From contig CM060329.1 of the NCBI GenBank assembly GCA_030674155.1, forward strand, positions 23,114,145-23,178,144: a stretch of 64,000 bases of DNA, in the 5' to 3' direction. The DNA comes from Stramonita haemastoma. Lineage: Eukaryota > Mollusca > Gastropoda > Neogastropoda > Muricidae. This document shows positions 1-13,299 of the stretch, in pieces. The notes beneath the pieces are model-generated. The model was given only the letters and a program-made list of their open reading frames with translations. It was not told the DNA's origin and did no database searches. Position 1 is the first letter of the stretch. Each line of letters begins with the position of its first letter. The position numbers and the translations under genes were made by a program.

Positions 1-310
1 ATCTGTCAGTTCAGAGTTTTTCTCTCTATTTGCATTGGAACAGTACTCTTGGTTTGGTAGAGTTATGAGATTTCTTTCTTAAAGGGATCATTTGGTCTGA
101 TGTAGCTTAGAGTTCATAATTAGGGGTTTTGAACTGCCAAAGATGTTTGTCAGATCCTTTTGAGTCGTCGGTTTTCTCATCATGGGAAAGAAAGGTGGTG
201 TCTATTCCAGTTCAGAACTCCTCTTGCTAAAAGGGTTTGTTGTCATTTACTCTCCACAACAAAAGAGGGTGTGGCAGCAGGGGCTTTGAATAGTGTGGGT
301 GTGTTTGTGT

Positions 311-333
311 GTGTGTGTGTGAGAGAGAGAGAG

Positions 334-384
<51 letters not shown>

Positions 385-410
385 GAGAGGAAGAGAGAGA
401 GAGAGAGAAG
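311..410 (+). repeat. (GA)n microsatellite
   Basis: GT then GA dinucleotide runs with aggag interruptions. Confidence 0.95.
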
Positions 411-602
411 ATTTATGGACAATCCCAAGAAAGCTAGTCCTGATATTTTTGCAGGAAGCTAAAAATTCACAGAGCTAGAGATAAAAGTCTGCATGCAGAA
501 ATAGTGCTCTTGGGAGTTGCTGCACCAGAGAAGGAGAAAGCATAGATGCTGTCTTTTACTAAGAACTGTAGAAACATTTCCTATCAATGTCTTTTAGGAC
601 AA

Positions 603-985
603 CAATGTTGGGGCCTCTGTCTGTCTGTTCCTCTGTACTATCTGTCTTCCTCTGTCTGTCTGTTCACTGTCTATCTGTCTCCTCTGTCTGTCTGTTCCTC
701 TGTCGGTCTGTTCCTCTGTCGGTCTGTTCCTCTGTCGGTCTGTTCCTCTGTCCCTCTGTATGTTCCTCTGTCGGTCTGTCCTCTGTATGTTCCTCTTCGG
801 TCTGTTCCTCTGTCGGTCTGTTCCTCTGTCGGTCTTTCCTCTGTCCCTCTGTATGTTCCTCTGTCCCTCTGTATGTTCCTCTGTCCCTCTGTATGTTTCT
901 CTGTCCCTCTGTCTGTTCCTCTGTCTGTCTGTCTGTTCCTCTGTCTGTTCCTCTGTCTGTTCCTCTGTCTGTCTGTTGCTGTGTG
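603..985 (+). repeat. Short-unit minisatellite ctgttcctctgtcggt
   Basis: About 25 imperfect units of 12-16 bases (tgttcctctgtcggtc, ccctctgtatgttcctctgt). Open frames here are repeat artefacts. Confidence 0.85.
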
Positions 986-1417
986 TCAGAGTGCTATGGA
1001 GTTCTAGTTTGCTTTGATTATATGAGACAACATTTTAAGGCTGTGTCGCACTTTCAGCCCAAAATGTCCAGAATATTTTGGAGAGATGGACACCTGCACT
1101 TTTGGTCAGGTCGTCAGTTACAACTCATTACCATGTTTTGGATTATGGCCTCTATGGTCAGCCAGGCTATAAACAAACAAGATCGTGATTGGGACTGAAT
1201 GATTCAGGTCTTCCATTGTGCTCCATAGTATGGTCAGCATCTACGCTAAATGTGGCCAAAAAGCCAACACTTACTCAGCCTCTATTAAGGTCAGAATCAT
1301 GTCCTATGGTCTGACTATCCCCCACACTAATCATTGTACCACAGCAGTTGGTAATCCTTGTTCAGATATGATTCAAACTGCTTATAAACTTAAAGTTGCT
1401 ATTGTTGTCAAGAGATT

Positions 1418-1560
1418 GTCTACTGCTATTGCTATACAAACATGGGTGGTGCTGCACTTGTGGCGATGCGCTCTCCCCGAGGTGAGCCACCTGAATTTCA
1501 TGCAGAAATATCGGATGTGACATAAAGTGGTACAAATGAATAAAATAAAATAAATAAATA
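1418..1560 (+). mobile_element. SINE family C fragment
   Basis: 3' body (gtgctgcacttgtggcgatg, gaatttcatgcagaaatatc) with (AATA)n tail, in the first IQSEC intron. Confidence 0.7.
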
Positions 1561-1645
1561 ATTCACTCACACATGTTGAAAGTTGGAATGAAGTTAATGT
1601 AACCATCTTGTGTGCTGTGAGATAGAAGCCTGATGAAATAAGCAT

Positions 1646-1676
<31 letters not shown>

Positions 1677-1679
<3 letters not shown>

Positions 1680-1711
1680 TTGCAGGCTTTGCGGAGCACT
1701 CTGCGTGTAAC
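1677..1711 (+). repeat. Extra copy of an IQSEC splice acceptor and exon start
   Basis: ctttgcaggctttgcgg and about 17 following bases resemble 1743-1775, the real acceptor plus exon start, 65 bases away. A (GT) tract precedes both copies. Confidence 0.75.
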
Positions 1712-1750
1712 TGACGAAATAACAAATGGTGTGTGTGTGTGTCTTTGCAG

Positions 1751-1922
1751 GCTTTGCGGGGCATACTGCCGTGTGTAACCCAGAGCAGGTGAAGAACTTC
1801 AAGACGACGGACACGGTGTTCCTGCTGGCCTTCGCCATCATCATGCTCAACACCGACATCCAAACTCCTCCATCAAGCTGGAAGAAGATGAATGCTGGAG
1901 GACTTTGTCAAAAACCTCAGAG
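1751..1922 (+). CDS. IQSEC: IQSEC exon a: Sec7 domain, Arf-binding motif
   Basis: The acceptor is ctttgcag at 1743-1750 and the donor is gtcagt at 1923. The exon encodes [20 protein letters not shown] followed by FAIIMLNTD, the second conserved Sec7 motif, which lines the Arf-binding groove. Compared with the family there appears to be one extra base near 1769-1771 (before VCN) and two missing bases between about 1862 and 1900. The end of the exon therefore reads FVKNLRG in a different frame from LNTD. The next exon joins correctly in that last frame (AGA G|GT ATT). Either the assembly has errors here or the exon is damaged. Confidence 0.85.
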
Positions 1923-2875
1923 GTCAGTCAGTACACTGTAGTGATGAGAGGGTGACGTGAGGGCTTTGTGAATGTGTGTGTATGTGTTTGTGTGTGTCTG
2001 ATGTGGGGGAATGTGTGTGAGGGGGGGGAGGTTGTGGAATGTGTGTGTGTGTAGCGATTGCTGGTTGTTTTGTTGTATTGTTTTGTTATTCTGGGTTTGT
2101 TTTGGGAGGGGGGGTTGGGTGAGGGTGGGTGGGTTGTTTTTTGCTTTTATCTTGATGAACAGATGAAAGAAAAAGACAAAAGGTTCCCTCACCTCGACTT
2201 TCTTTCGTGAAATAACTGGACATTGCTTGATCATAGAGAAAGTTAGCGCCATTGTGCGTAGCAAAGATCAGGATAAGCGCCATTTGCATGTCACGGGGAG
2301 AAAATGCAGCTGAAAGATAAACGATAAAAACGGACAGAGTGAAAGGAGGAATGCTGAGAGAAAGAATGGATCAGTGTGGCAGTGCCTTGTTGCATCATCA
2401 TGCACAGTTGGCCATTGGCTGATTTCCCTGAAGAGAGGAAGGTGTGCACGTGATGTATGGGAAGGACAGTTTGTGAACTGGCTGACTTCGCTCCCCCTGT
2501 TTCCTCTGACAACTGTTTTGATTCCTTCTCTTTCTCTGCTTCTTCTCATTGTCTTGTCTTCTTTGTCTATCCTGAATACTTTTTCAGCATTTTTTTTTTT
2601 CTGTCACGTCCTTTTTATTCTGTGAGTGTTCCTGCTGACTGTTCGTTCTTTCTGTAGCAGTTTCTTTCTGCTTTGTTCCGTGTGTATCTGTCTTGTGGGT
2701 GGGGGTGGGAGAGTCTGTAGATATGTATGCTATTGTATTTGTGTATATTGGTCTCAGTCTTCTCTTTTGTCTATGTTTTGTCTGTATGTATGTACCTCTC
2801 TCTCGTCTCTCTGTCTCTCTCTCTCTCTGTTTCTTTCTCTCTCTCTCTGTCTCTGTCTGTCTGTCTGTCTGTCTG

Positions 2876-2959
<84 letters not shown>

Positions 2960-4310
2960 CTTTTGTCCCCCTCTGCTTGTCAAACTATTTTCCACCCTTT
3001 CATTATTCTTTCTCTCACTCTTCTCTCCTTGCTACTCGTTCTAGACATCCTGCTTTGGTTGTACTTCAAACTAAAAAAGCAGATTTGTCATAAAAGAAGT
3101 TTAAGCAATGTTTCATTTGAAAGAAGAAGAAAAGATATAATTGCAATATTAAAACAGTCAATTCACAGCAAAATCATGATGGTGAAAAGACAAAATGACA
3201 AATAGGATATGGCACAGAGGAAGCTAGAATTCAAAACATAAATCATCACTTTATACGAGCAGCCAAGTTCATCACAGATCATCACTTTAAATGCACAAAC
3301 AGACAAATAGAAGGGAGGAAGGTGGAAAGAGAAAAAGCAGATGGACTGGTGAACAGGAGCCATGGATGATCCTCTCCAGAGTACGCACATGCTTAATTTT
3401 TATCACCAGAACCAGTTTTCTGTGGCTAAAAGCAGCGGAATGGAGATGGCTTTTTTTTTTTTCTCCTTTTTTGAAAGCTGTTAGCAAATTGGTTACATCT
3501 GTGCAAATGTTGCTTCAAAGTCACCTTCCACCCGTGGCATGGTTGCTTGTTTGCTTCTTCATCAGGGAGGAAGGGAGTGAGTGGGTGATAAATTAAACTG
3601 AAGAAAATTGTGGGTGAGGTTTGATCGCCGCAGTGAAGCTGATAGGAGATGGGGAAGTCTGACATTAACCACAGGGCAGGCAGCAGAGGGTTCTTGCTTC
3701 CCTGTGTCTTGTTTTGCTCTGCACTTGGTGTGAGAGAGTGCACCCCAGCCGGGCGACTAGCTGAGAGTGCAGGGGAGTCCTAGATAAGGTATCTGCTGAC
3801 TGATGTAACGTGCTGTTTGTTTGCGGGATAACTGTCCCAGGGTTTTTACCTGCTTGCTGCCAGAAGAGATGCGGCACCAGGCTGTCTGGGTCACCTTGTT
3901 GGTGGTGCTAAACTGTACCTGTTGTAGTGTACACCTGCATGCTCTGCTGGTAATGATCTGAAAGCGTTCTGTTTGTGTTCCGATTTCCTTTTTGGATCGT
4001 CTTGCTGCAGGGTAATTAGTGGTGGTTTGGGTTTTTTTTGGGTTTTTTATTGCCGGGCAGATTTCTTGGCAGTGAGATTCAAGTTGCTTTCTTCCTCGGT
4101 GGAAAAGTTGTGGCCATAGTATTGTATCTTGTCTCCAGTCCGCAGGTGTTCTCGTTTACTGACTTATGAGAATGAACATTTTTCATTTTTCCTGGGACAC
4201 TTCTCATGCTGCAGAGAGGTCTTTCATGTGCTTACTACATATGGAACCTTCACTTACGGTCAGACTTGAGAGACTAACAACCAAACCACTCGAAGGGCAG
4301 GGAGAGGGGA

Positions 4311-4344
<34 letters not shown>

Positions 4345-4406
4345 TTGGGTTTAGACAGGATTCAAACCACCTTCTCTATCTTTTTCTCTCTGTGTCTGTT
4401 TGTCTG

Positions 4407-4484
<78 letters not shown>

Positions 4485-5387
4485 CCTCTCTCTCCCCTCT
4501 CCCCTCTCCCTCCATCTCTCTCTTTTCTCCCTCTCCCCTCCCTTCTCTCTCCCTCCCTCTCCCATGTCAGTTATGGCACACTGAAGAACACTCAGAGGAC
4601 TGTTATGAAGGTATTCAGCACGCTAAGTAGATTTTAGTGGATAGTTAGGTCCCAGAGATACAACGCTGTCTGCTTTATCCCCTGTCAGGCCATGTTTTAT
4701 TTGCACACTGGGCGACCTGATACCTTAGAGATTAAGTACCCAATGAAGGGGGGGGGGAGGAGGGGGGTTAATCTTCTTCAGCTGCAGTATGAAGTATGCC
4801 TATTGGTCCCTCTGATAGTGCTATCACCTGACACCAATAACTTCTTCACCTGGTACCTGAAAATATCTCAGGTATGCGCACACTGACTGATATTACCAGC
4901 TGATTGGCCTGTTTTGGTGTGTGTGTGTGTTGTTGTTGTTGTTGTTGTCTTCAATTTAACGTCTGCTCACTCTCTGTGATATTAGACAAGTGTGTGTGTT
5001 TGTGAGTGTGTGTTTGTTTGTGAGTGTATGTGTATGTGTGTGTGTGTGTGTTGTGCCTTTTTGTGTGTATCTCTGTCTGTGTCTTTAATTTTCATTTGTT
5101 TGGATTTTTAACATCTTTTTATCGTCAGAGGTTAGACTTCAACTGGAAGGGTTTTTGCTTCTTGGTTGTTGTTTATTTGATTGGAGTTTTTTATGTAGAT
5201 ATACGCATGTGTGTGTGTGTGTGTGTGCACGCGCACATATGTGCGTGCATGCGTGTGTATTAGGGGAGAGGGTGAATTCAAGCTTGTCTTAAGATGTTAA
5301 ATCAAAAACAGACACAACAACAACAAAACAGCTTGTTTTGCACTATCTTTAAGTGTGTTTGCACACACCCACACCCACACCCACACC

Positions 5388-5471
<84 letters not shown>

Positions 5472-6082
5472 GCCGGCTCCCTCCCCCTCCCTCTCCCTCC
5501 AACCCTGGCCCTCCCCCTCCCTCCCTCACCCTCCCTCCCTTCCTCCCCTTTTTCTCTTACCCAGTTCCCCTGTGCCATGTACCCAGTACCAGTAAGAAGC
5601 AGATGGGAAGAAAGCAGATGAGGTGTGAAATGAACTGCAATGTTATACTGCCAGACCACCCTGCTGCTGTTGCTGTGTGAGGGAGGGGGTGTTATATGGA
5701 CATCCCCCCCCCCATCACCTCCATCTCCCCCCCCCTTTTGCCCCTTGTGTGGGCCATATCAGATTTCTTCTTTTTTGGTCTTTTTTTTTTTTTTTCTCCC
5801 CTTGTTTTGTATTGGGAGGTTGAAGGTGAAACAGTTTATCAGTAGAATTGTATGGGTGTGGGTGTTTTTTTTTTTTGCTGCTATGTAGTAGATTGTGTGT
5901 GTGTGGTGTGTGTGTGTGTCTGTGTGTGTGTGTGTGTGTGTCTGTGTGTGTGTGTGTGTGTCTCTGTGTGTGTGAGTGTGCGTGTGTGTGTTGTGTTGTG
6001 TTGTGTTGTGTTGTGTGTGTGTGTGTGTCTCTGTGTGTGTGAGTGTGCGTGTGTGTGTTGTGTTGTGTTGTGTTGTGTTGTG

Positions 6083-6144
<62 letters not shown>

Positions 6145-8447
6145 ATACTTGTCCCAATATGTTACTGATGGAACCGAGAGCAAGGAAAGGGATCATAGTT
6201 TATGTGTGCATCTGTTCTACTTTATCCTCTCGCTCTCTATTTGTCTCCATTGCTCTGAGGCTTGACACTTTATTGGATTTTTTTTTATTGTTGCTAGGAG
6301 AAACATAAAGTTAATGGATTTCCCTGATCAAGTCCATTTTAAACAAATCTGTTACATGATTATGCATATGTTTCCAGTTTCTTTCTTTGTATTTCTGTTC
6401 TTGCTCAAGACTGATGTCATGTCGATATTTGACACCTGGGTTATGTAGACCAGCCCCCCCCCTCCCCCCCCCCTCCAATATGGCATTGCTGCAGAGTACA
6501 GGCATTGAGGGAGTAGATGATGAACAACAAGGTGGTAATATATGATGCAGATACTTGACACAGGTGTGTAATACTGACAAAGACCTTCATATCGTGGATA
6601 ATGGAATAAGCACTCATGTGCTTTTTAACATCCAGTCCTCATGTGTATGCAGTTTTGTGCATTTTGTCATCCGTTCTCGCTGACACACAATGGCCTACTC
6701 TGCCGTAAAGCGAAACAGGTTTTAACGTGTGCGCAAGATGTTCTGACACAGGTGTATGATACTGACAAGACCTCCAGTAAGGTGTGGACATATACTTGAC
6801 ACAGGTGTAAACAAGGTATCCATCGATGCACAATAAACTGTGCATGACATGGGTCACTGTGAAGCAGCAGAATATACCAAGTCCTCCAACACAATGTTGA
6901 TAAAGATGCACAATGATAAAGATGCACAATGATAAAGATGCAAACAAAGAAAAAGATGCACGATGGCAGTATTTCACCTGGCTGTGGCAGTGGTGTTGCA
7001 GGTATTGACGATGGCAGTATTTCACCTGGCTGTGGCAGTGGTGTTGCAGGTATTGACGATGGCAGTATTTCACCTGGCTGTGGTGTTGCAGGTATTGACG
7101 ATGGGGAGGACCTGGACCCGGACCTGCTGACAGGTATCTACGAGCGCATCAAGCAGCAGGAGTTCCGCCCCGGGGTGGACAACATGACTCAGGTCATGAA
7201 GGTGGAGCAGACCTTCGTCGGCAAGAAACCGGTGAGGGGCAGAGTCCTAGACCTTCATTGTTGCTGGTGGTAGTGCACATCACTGTGGTGTGCAGGGTTT
7301 TATTGTCTTTTGTGTGTCTGTAGTTATTTCAGACTCTGTGTTTGTGCCAGTTTTCGGCTGATAGATGTTATGCATTTGTTTTGTTGTTTGTCAGTATCCA
7401 TTTTTCAGACAAATAATCGTATCAGATAATGTATTAAAAATACTTTTCTGCTGCAGAGTACAGTCATTTTCTCCAGTTATCATCTCTTATCATTGTATCT
7501 CTTCAGCTGGCAGAATCAGGAATTAATACATCCCAAAGATATTTCCTGTCATTTTATTGAATATTTTGTATTTTTACATTTCTGAATAATTGCAATAATT
7601 GAACAGTTTAAAAGCTCTCATATCTTGTTTTTGTAAGATCAAATGACAAGAAAGAGTTATCTTTGATAGATTTCAACTTTTAAAAAATTCCACTCTGATT
7701 TGAAGAGAAATTTCTGCTGTCAAATAGATAGCATGGCCAAAGAGAAGAAAATTCTGCTGTCAAATAGATAACATGGCCAAGGAAGTTCTGCTGTCAAATA
7801 GATAACATGGCCAAGAGGAGAAAATTTCTGCTGTCAAATAGATAACATGGCCAAAGAGAAGAAAGTTCTGCTGTCAAATAGATAAAATGGCCAAGAAGAG
7901 ATAGTTCTGCTGTCAAATAGATAATATCTATCTATCAATCTATCTATCCCTTAGTCTGGCAACCGTAAGGGCACCCCTGAAGACTTGACAACCAGTTCCC
8001 TCCATTCCTCTCACTGTTCTGCCTTTCTCAAAATTTTGTTCAGTTCTAGGCCTGTCCATTCACTGATGTCCTCCCATCTCTTCCTTGGTCTGCCTCTGTT
8101 TTCTGCCTCCTTGGACAGTGCCTTGCAGTATTGTTTTCACAAGTCCTTTTGCTCTTGTGACATGCCCGTACATGCTGTGTGTGTGTGTGCTGTGCAGCAA
8201 CTGGCCCTGCCTCACCGTCGCCTGGTGTGCTACTGCCGCCTGTACGAGGTCCATGACCCCAACAAGAAGGAAAAGCCAGGCCTGCACCAACGAGAAATCT
8301 TCCTCTTCAACGACATTCTCCTGGTTTGTATTCTCTTTCTCTGTCTGTCTGTCGGTCTGTCTGTCTGTCTTTAAAAGTCAAAGTCAAACTTTTGTTTTCA
8401 GATGGTACATTGAATAAGCAGTGCAATTGCTTTGTTTTTCATCAAGC

Positions 8448-8478
<31 letters not shown>

Positions 8479-9681
8479 GTGTGCATGTGAGAGAGAGAGA
8501 GAGAGGGGGGGGGGGAGAGAGAGAGAGAGAGAGAGAGAGTCTATAAACATGTTAGAAACCAAATTATCATTTGATTTAACTATCTCTTTTTAAAAGGTTT
8601 CATGGCAGTTCTGCAAGGATTATAATATATCTGTGGATGCACTTGTTTTTATAGAACCTATAAATCCTGCACTCATTGAACCATTCATTCATTCATTCAG
8701 GTGTGTACATCTCTCTGTGAGCAGGTGATGAAGATCTTCAGCAGGAAGAAGACAGGTATCACCTACAACTTCAAGTCATCCTTCCCTCTCAGCGGCATGG
8801 AAATCTACCTCTTTGAAACTCAACGTCAGTAGCCCACTACTTTAACATCAGTTTGGCTTCGTGTGTTCTTTCCATCACCTTTGAAATTGTCACCTTGAGG
8901 CTGACAGTTTATTGCATCCACCTGTAACTTTTTTGGCAAATTTTACCTGTAGATTGATAATAGAGTGCTTTTGATTTTTAGGTAACTTTTTGATAATTTC
9001 TCACAAGCTTTTTTTTTATTGGACTGGGTAGGATATGTATGCTATTATGTTGTTGTTTTTTAAATATTGTTCTTAATATTAAAAAATTGATGTTTATATT
9101 CAGAAAGGTTCAGGGTTTTGTTGTCATGTTGTTTTTATTTCATTGGGATTTTTTTCCTTGGGGAGAGGGGAGGGGGTGGTTGTTTTTGTGGGGGGCATTA
9201 TTTTCTTTGTATTGTGTGTCAGATATCCAAGGTGATGTAAGTCTACCTGAGGCTTTTCTAAGGTTCATTGGTTTGGTTTGTGTTTGCTGCTGTGACTGTT
9301 TTTCTCATGAGTTTTTTTAGTTCTGGATTGGTTGGGGGGTTTTTTGTTTCTTTTCTTTTTTTTTTTGGTTTTGTTGTTGTTGTTGTTTTTCTTTTTGAGA
9401 TTGTGGGCTGATTTCTGTCACTGATAGTTTTACATTATTTCAAGAGTTTTGTGTTCCCAGTTACATTGCTATCCCATTCCAAGATGGATAAATCCAGTTA
9501 CCTTTACAAAAAAATGTCTGAACTGGTGAAACTGCATTGACAGTTTAGATAAAGATCCTTTTTTTTAAGTAGAGAATTTGTTAGATGCTTTTTAAAGCAC
9601 AAAAGGAAGAAATGTGATGTCGGTAATTGCATGTGTGTGTGTGTATGTGCGTGTGTGTGTATGTGTGTGTGTGTGTGTGTG

Positions 9682-9738
<57 letters not shown>

Positions 9739-10099
9739 CGCGCTCACAGATTACAAGTATGGCATACAGCTGACCAACAACCTGGATGGCAAAACCCTGA
9801 TCACTTTCAACGCTCGTAACGACCATGACAGACAGAAGTTTGTCGAGGATCTCAAGGAATCCATTCTGGAGGTAGGCCCAGCCGATTGGAAAATACAAGG
9901 ACCCCTTCTTTCTGATCTTCAGCATGTTCCTGCCCTTGTTAATTCATAGTTCATATCCTGTGAAGGTGTATTGTTTAAAAGCTACTACTGTAGGTTTGCT
10001 CTAGAAGAGTTTGATATCAGTTTGGAAGAGAATGATGGGGACCCCTTCCCTCAGTTGCACTCCTTACCATACCCTCCCCCTTAAACACACACACACACA

Positions 10100-10180
<81 letters not shown>

Positions 10181-11434
10181 TCCTTCTCGCACACTCTCAC
10201 TCACTCCATGTTACTCACATTTCAGGCAACTTATTTCTTTTTCCCTTGTCCCCAAACCCTAAAAAAGGTCTGTCAGGCTGAAATTTTGGAGCGTACTGTT
10301 TATTTTAAAAACTGAATGTTTTGTTCTTCAGGTGAACATCTGTGCAGCCTAAGCTGCCATAGAGGTGACAACACTCATTGTACTCAAAAGGCAAAACTAC
10401 TTTTTTTCATAAGCTAGAGCGTTGGTTTTGTAAGCCAAAGGTGAATAAAGTATTCTTACAGTTACCAAGTGACTCAAACACTTAAAGTTTGTTATGAAGA
10501 CAAACTGTCCCCCGGAAGCAACTATTAGATCTTAATAATCTGAAATATTATCTCCTAGTTTCTGTACTCTATTCCTCAGCTAGAGCTCCAAGGTTCACAT
10601 ATGGTGAGATTTTTATGTAAGCAACCATCCCCCCCCCACCAATGAGATAGCCACATTCGAACTCCAAGAATAAAAGGCAAATCTGATTTTTCTCCAGACA
10701 GCAGGAGTAGAGAGTCGCTGAGCGACAATTTTATTTATTTATTTATTTATTTATTCTTTTATATTGAGGATAATGGAATAAGCAATCATATGCTTTTTTA
10801 CATCCAGTCCCCATGTGTATGCAGTTTTGTAAATGTCATCTGTTCCCACTGGCACACGATGGCCTACTCTTACGAAGAGCGGAACAGGATTTAACATGTG
10901 CGCAAGGTGTTTTGCATACGTTCGCACACCGGGCCTTGGTTTATAGTCTCATCCGAAAGACAGTTGGGGGGATTGGAGTCCGCACTGATGTCAACTGCAG
11001 AGGAAAATTCCCCTTGACCAGGAATCGAACCCGGTCGTCAAATTGCAAGCGCAATGTTCTGACCACTAGGCTATATCCCGCCCCCAAAGACAAAGAGATG
11101 CATGTTGATTGTCCCCCTTTCCGTGATTGTCCCCCCCTTGCTGTGACTGTCCCCCTTTCTGCGGGCAGACAAACGGGATGGAGCACCTGCGCATAGAGGA
11201 GGAGATGCAGCGTCACGGCGGCGCCGCCCACAACGCCATGGACCGCCACTACGCCAACGACGACTCGCGCGTCCACATGTACGAACTGGCTAAGCCTCCA
11301 GAGCCTTGTAGCAACCGGTTGTCTGCCCCTGAATGTACTGAGCCGCTGGAGAAGTCCGCTCTGTCTAGCTCCCTTACTGATCTGTGTGCAGGTATGCATG
11401 TTGCATGTGCCACGCCGTTTGTACCCTTCCCCCC

Positions 11435-11529
<95 letters not shown>

Positions 11530-13203
11530 CTCTCTCTTCTCTCTCTCTCTTACGCTGTCTCCTCTTCCTCCGTTCTGTCCTAGAGAAAGTACATACAGGA
11601 AGATGGGCTTAGTTCTCTGCAATGGTTAGAGAGGGAAATCATCAATTCTTCTGTTTTTAGAACATAACTCCTTTTTCTAACCACTGAAGGAGTAATTAAT
11701 CTGTTTGGGATTGCTGTTTGAGCACAGGTAGAATACTCGTTAAAAAGAAACAAAGAAAACATGGCCGTTGCTTTGACGCTGTTGCTTTTTTTTTTTTGTT
11801 CTTGCGCATAGTGGGTTAAGTATTGATTCGCCGGTCTGCTACTAGCTTGTACTGCCTTTTGTCATTTAGCTTCTGCTTGCCCCCCAAATAATCCAAAAGA
11901 AATTGCTAGTTGATAGTACAGAATGATGCCAGTATAGAAAGGTGTCTGACTTAGCGAGATAAATGTAAGAATCGCTAATACCGCTGAATTATTGATGATT
12001 TGGGGAAAGTAAGCTTCAGAAAAGTTTCTTGTCAAAATGTTGGTAATTTTAAGTCTATGTCATATCCTGGGCCTTAGGGGTGGGGGGTTGAAAGTGGAGG
12101 AACGTTTGGCCTAAAGTGTGAGAGGTCTGAAAATGTCAGTGGTGGTGCTTGAATAGAGGTATCGAATACCACTGCTTCTGGATTTTTCTTTTTAATTGCA
12201 GAATGATTTATTTGTGGTTACTTTATTCTAAAAGACCCAGAGTTGAAGAATTCAGGTCTCCTATTTTCTGTGGACAGTTGCTTCAGCTTGATTTATATGC
12301 ACTGTACTCACTGATTTTCTACTGCTACGTCTTACAGAGTAACGATTCAAGGATTTTCATCCCCTGTGAAACACTTCAGTGTGATCAGAGCAGTGGGCAG
12401 TGTTGTGACTAAAGTCACTGTAAGTGCTAGTCATTGTAAGTCGACAGATAGCAACAACCAGAGCAAATTGTGGTTTGCACAATTCTCCTAGGTCCTTATG
12501 TAGAACCACACAACTGCTAAAAAAAAATGTTAAAAAAAAACAGAGCCATGAGAACCACCCAGTTTCATAGACTTGCAGAGCAAAATTTAACAAAACCACA
12601 TAGACATGGGGACTGGATGTAAAAAAGCACACAAGTGCTTATTCCATTATCCTCGAAAAAATAAAAGAATAAAGAACCGTATTTTGTCATCTCTGAAAAC
12701 AAGAAAAAGTTTAATTATTTCAAAAAAGATTAGGTGAACTCATGTGCATTACAAAGCTTTGTGTTAGCACTACAGTGCAAAAGATATTTGGTCAACTTTG
12801 AAAAGAAAGAGAAGGATTTTCCCCTTTGATAGCAAAGATAGGGAAAAGAAAAGAGTTTGTAATGTGTGTGTGCGTGTGTGTGTGTGTATGTGTGCGTGCG
12901 TGTGTGTGTGTGTATGTGTGCGTGCGTGCGTGTGTGTGTGTGTGTATGTGTCACTGTGTGTGTGTGTGTGCTCTGTCATGAGGAAAGTCCAAAGGGAGGG
13001 AATGGGGGTAGGGGCATGGGGGGGAGAAGCTGCAATGAGAGTTTGATCATTTTTAACATGCTCCAATGTCTTCTTCTTTTTCCAGTTCTCCCATCCACTG
13101 AGCAGTGTAATTCATGCTTATAGAGAGATGTCTTTTTGTTTTGTTCTTGTTCAGTAGTGATGTCTGTTTGCAGATCACTGTCTCTTTCTCTCTTTCTTCT
13201 TCT

Positions 13204-13299
<96 letters not shown>

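Larger units (their letters stand above)
1923..6580. other. IQSEC intron without recognisable genes
   Basis: Apart from the microsatellites listed, sequence is T/G-rich with no conserved coding motif on either strand. Confidence 0.6.

Noticed and set aside
546..1198. 200-codon Ser/Val/Cys/Leu-rich ORF
   Set aside because: It is translation of the ctgttcctctgtcggt minisatellite, with no composition or motif of a gene.
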